15,326 bases of DNA from Rhodospirillaceae bacterium (GTDB taxonomy: Bacteria; Pseudomonadota; Alphaproteobacteria; Puniceispirillales; Puniceispirillaceae): contig PBLM01000048.1 of assembly GCA_002721775.1 (NCBI GenBank), positions 39,327 through 54,652 of the forward strand. Direction: 5' to 3'. Under the pieces are notes generated by a model. That model saw nothing but the letters and a program-made list of their open reading frames with translations, ran no database searches and was not told the DNA's origin. The position numbers and the translations under genes are program-made. Below, in pieces: positions 14,436 through 15,326 of this stretch; within the stretch, counting starts at the first letter, position 1; every line of letters begins with the position of its first letter.

Positions 14436-15326
14436 TCAGCCTGATTTTGCCTTAGTTTTTACTTTTGCCGTCTTCGTTTTTGCCTTTGCTTTACTTTTTG
14501 TTTTTTTTGTCTTTATCTTCGTTGCTGGCTGAGCAGCTTTGGCTGCCAAAATTTCAAGAGCTTCAGTCAATGTCACGCTGTCCATCTGCAATTTCTTAGG
14601 CATGGGGGCACGCAGCTTATTATGCTCAAAATACGGCCCGAACCGGCCACGCTTCAAATGAATTTCACCGCCATCTGGATGCTTGCCGAGAACACGCCCG
14701 GCTGTTTTTGCTGCTTCCGCAAGCAAATCAACAGCTCTGTTGATGCCAACGCTTAATAAGTCATCACCCTCTTTCAGGCTGGTGAATTTCCCCTGATATT
14801 TTAGGTAAGGTCCATAGCGGCCAAGGCCCGCCTGAATCATGTCAGCTGTCTGAGGATGCAGACCGACATCACGGGGCAGGGATAACAGGCCAAGCGCATA
14901 ATTCAAATCAACATCTAAGACTGGTTTTCCCTTTGGCACAGATGATCTCTTGGGCTTTTTCACCTCTTCACCGCCAAGCTGGACATAAGACCCGTAAGGC
15001 CCCTTTTTTAGATAAACCGGAAGCTGATTGACCGGATCTGTGCCTAATAATTTATCATCATCTAGTTCCTGCCCATTATCATCATCTTCTCCAGCGGCAA
15101 CAATCTGACGGGTGTATCGACAGTCCGGATAATTATTGCAGCCAATAAACGGGCCAAATTTACCGAGTTTGAGTTCAAGATGTCCTGTTCCACACTTGCT
15201 GCAGATACGTTGAATTTCACCGTTTTCATCTGGTGTAAAAAACAGTTTTTCAAGCTCACTATCTAATGTCTTCATGACGTCTGGTACAGAAAGTGTCATC
15301 GCTTGTTCTATTGCAGCAGCAAAATC
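14436..15326 (-). CDS. topA: DNA topoisomerase I, C-terminal part (cut by the window edge)
   Basis: The reading frame runs open to position 15326, so only the last 296 residues are seen. The first residues (D-F-A-A-A-I-E-Q-A) belong to the end of the core type IA topoisomerase, which relaxes negative supercoils. Next comes a C4 zinc ribbon with cysteines at fragment residues 42, 45, 63 and 69 (C-S-K-C-G and C-N-N-Y-P-D-C). It is followed by tandem topoisomerase C-terminal repeats recognisable by G-P-Y-G-S-Y-V-Q-L-G, G-R-Y-G-P-Y-L-K-Y and G-R-F-G-P-Y-F-E. The last 27 or so residues are almost only Lys, Thr, Ala and Ser, a basic tail that probably binds DNA. The active-site tyrosine and Toprim domain are outside the window. 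An internal ATG at 15299 is not the start. rnr follows after 7 nt. Confidence 0.96.
   Translation of the reverse strand, partial: DFAAAIEQAMTLSVPDVMKTLDSELEKLFFTPDENGEIQRICSKCGTGHLELKLGKFGPFIGCNNYPDCRYTRQIVAAGEDDDNGQELDDDKLLGTDPVNQLPVYLKKGPYGSYVQLGGEEVKKPKRSSVPKGKPVLDVDLNYALGLLSLPRDVGLHPQTADMIQAGLGRYGPYLKYQGKFTSLKEGDDLLSVGINRAVDLLAEAAKTAGRVLGKHPDGGEIHLKRGRFGPYFEHNKLRAPMPKKLQMDSVTLTEALEILAAKAAQPATKIKTKKTKSKAKAKTKTAKVKTKAKSG

Noticed and set aside
14436..14540. A-, C- and T-rich low-complexity DNA at the end of topA, repeat-like at first sight.
   Set aside because: It encodes the Lys/Ala/Thr-rich basic tail common in alphaproteobacterial topoisomerase I; it is not an independent repeat or mobile element.
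1..15326. A defence island, toxin-antitoxin pair, CRISPR array, prophage or other new multi-gene system.
   Set aside because: Almost every interval is occupied by a recognisable core gene. No repeat array, recombinase, nuclease-helicase cluster or foreign-looking composition was seen.

Overview
The window is an ordinary housekeeping stretch of an alphaproteobacterial chromosome. The evidence is gene content and order: lptG-lptF diverging from pepA-holC-ndk; purM-purN next to a secreted DUF2066-type gene and an hda homologue; an EipB/DUF1849 periplasmic protein; the small Alphaproteobacteria-type aa3 oxidase subunit IV; and topA-rnr-rpmG in a row. Base composition looks moderate rather than GC-rich, which together with compact spacing suggests a marine, streamlined lineage. 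SAR116-like is my guess, from general impression only and not tested. Every gene except the two cut by the window edges appears intact. I see no insertion sequence, integrase, phage gene, CRISPR array, tRNA or rRNA.

Layout, left to right. Positions 1-1270 (minus) hold the start of lptG and all of lptF, the permease pair that extracts lipopolysaccharide from the inner membrane. Positions 1504-4020 (plus) hold pepA (leucyl aminopeptidase), holC (DNA polymerase III chi) directly abutting it, and ndk with its own likely promoter. A bidirectional terminator separates ndk from a convergent 43-residue cytochrome oxidase subunit IV gene (4090-4221, minus). Then come purN and purM (minus), two steps of purine synthesis. 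Diverging from purM are a secreted DUF2066-like protein, hda (regulatory inactivation of DnaA) and an atypical short-chain dehydrogenase (plus, 6159-8774). RNase D (8787-9950, minus) converges on these. An EipB-like periplasmic protein (10153-10977, plus) diverges from RNase D. The right end is one minus-strand block: topA (3' part), rnr, rpmG, and a ROK-family gene that runs convergent to eipB.

The genes cover envelope assembly (lptF, lptG, eipB), replication and its control (holC, hda, topA), nucleotide supply (purM, purN, ndk), RNA turnover (rnr, rnd) and translation (rpmG). The most interesting items are a ROK-family protein that keeps its zinc site but has lost the recognisable ATP phosphate-binding loops (probable pseudokinase), and an SDR without the canonical Tyr-x-x-x-Lys. 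I found no convincing new multi-gene system here. Most of the window is well-known core genome.
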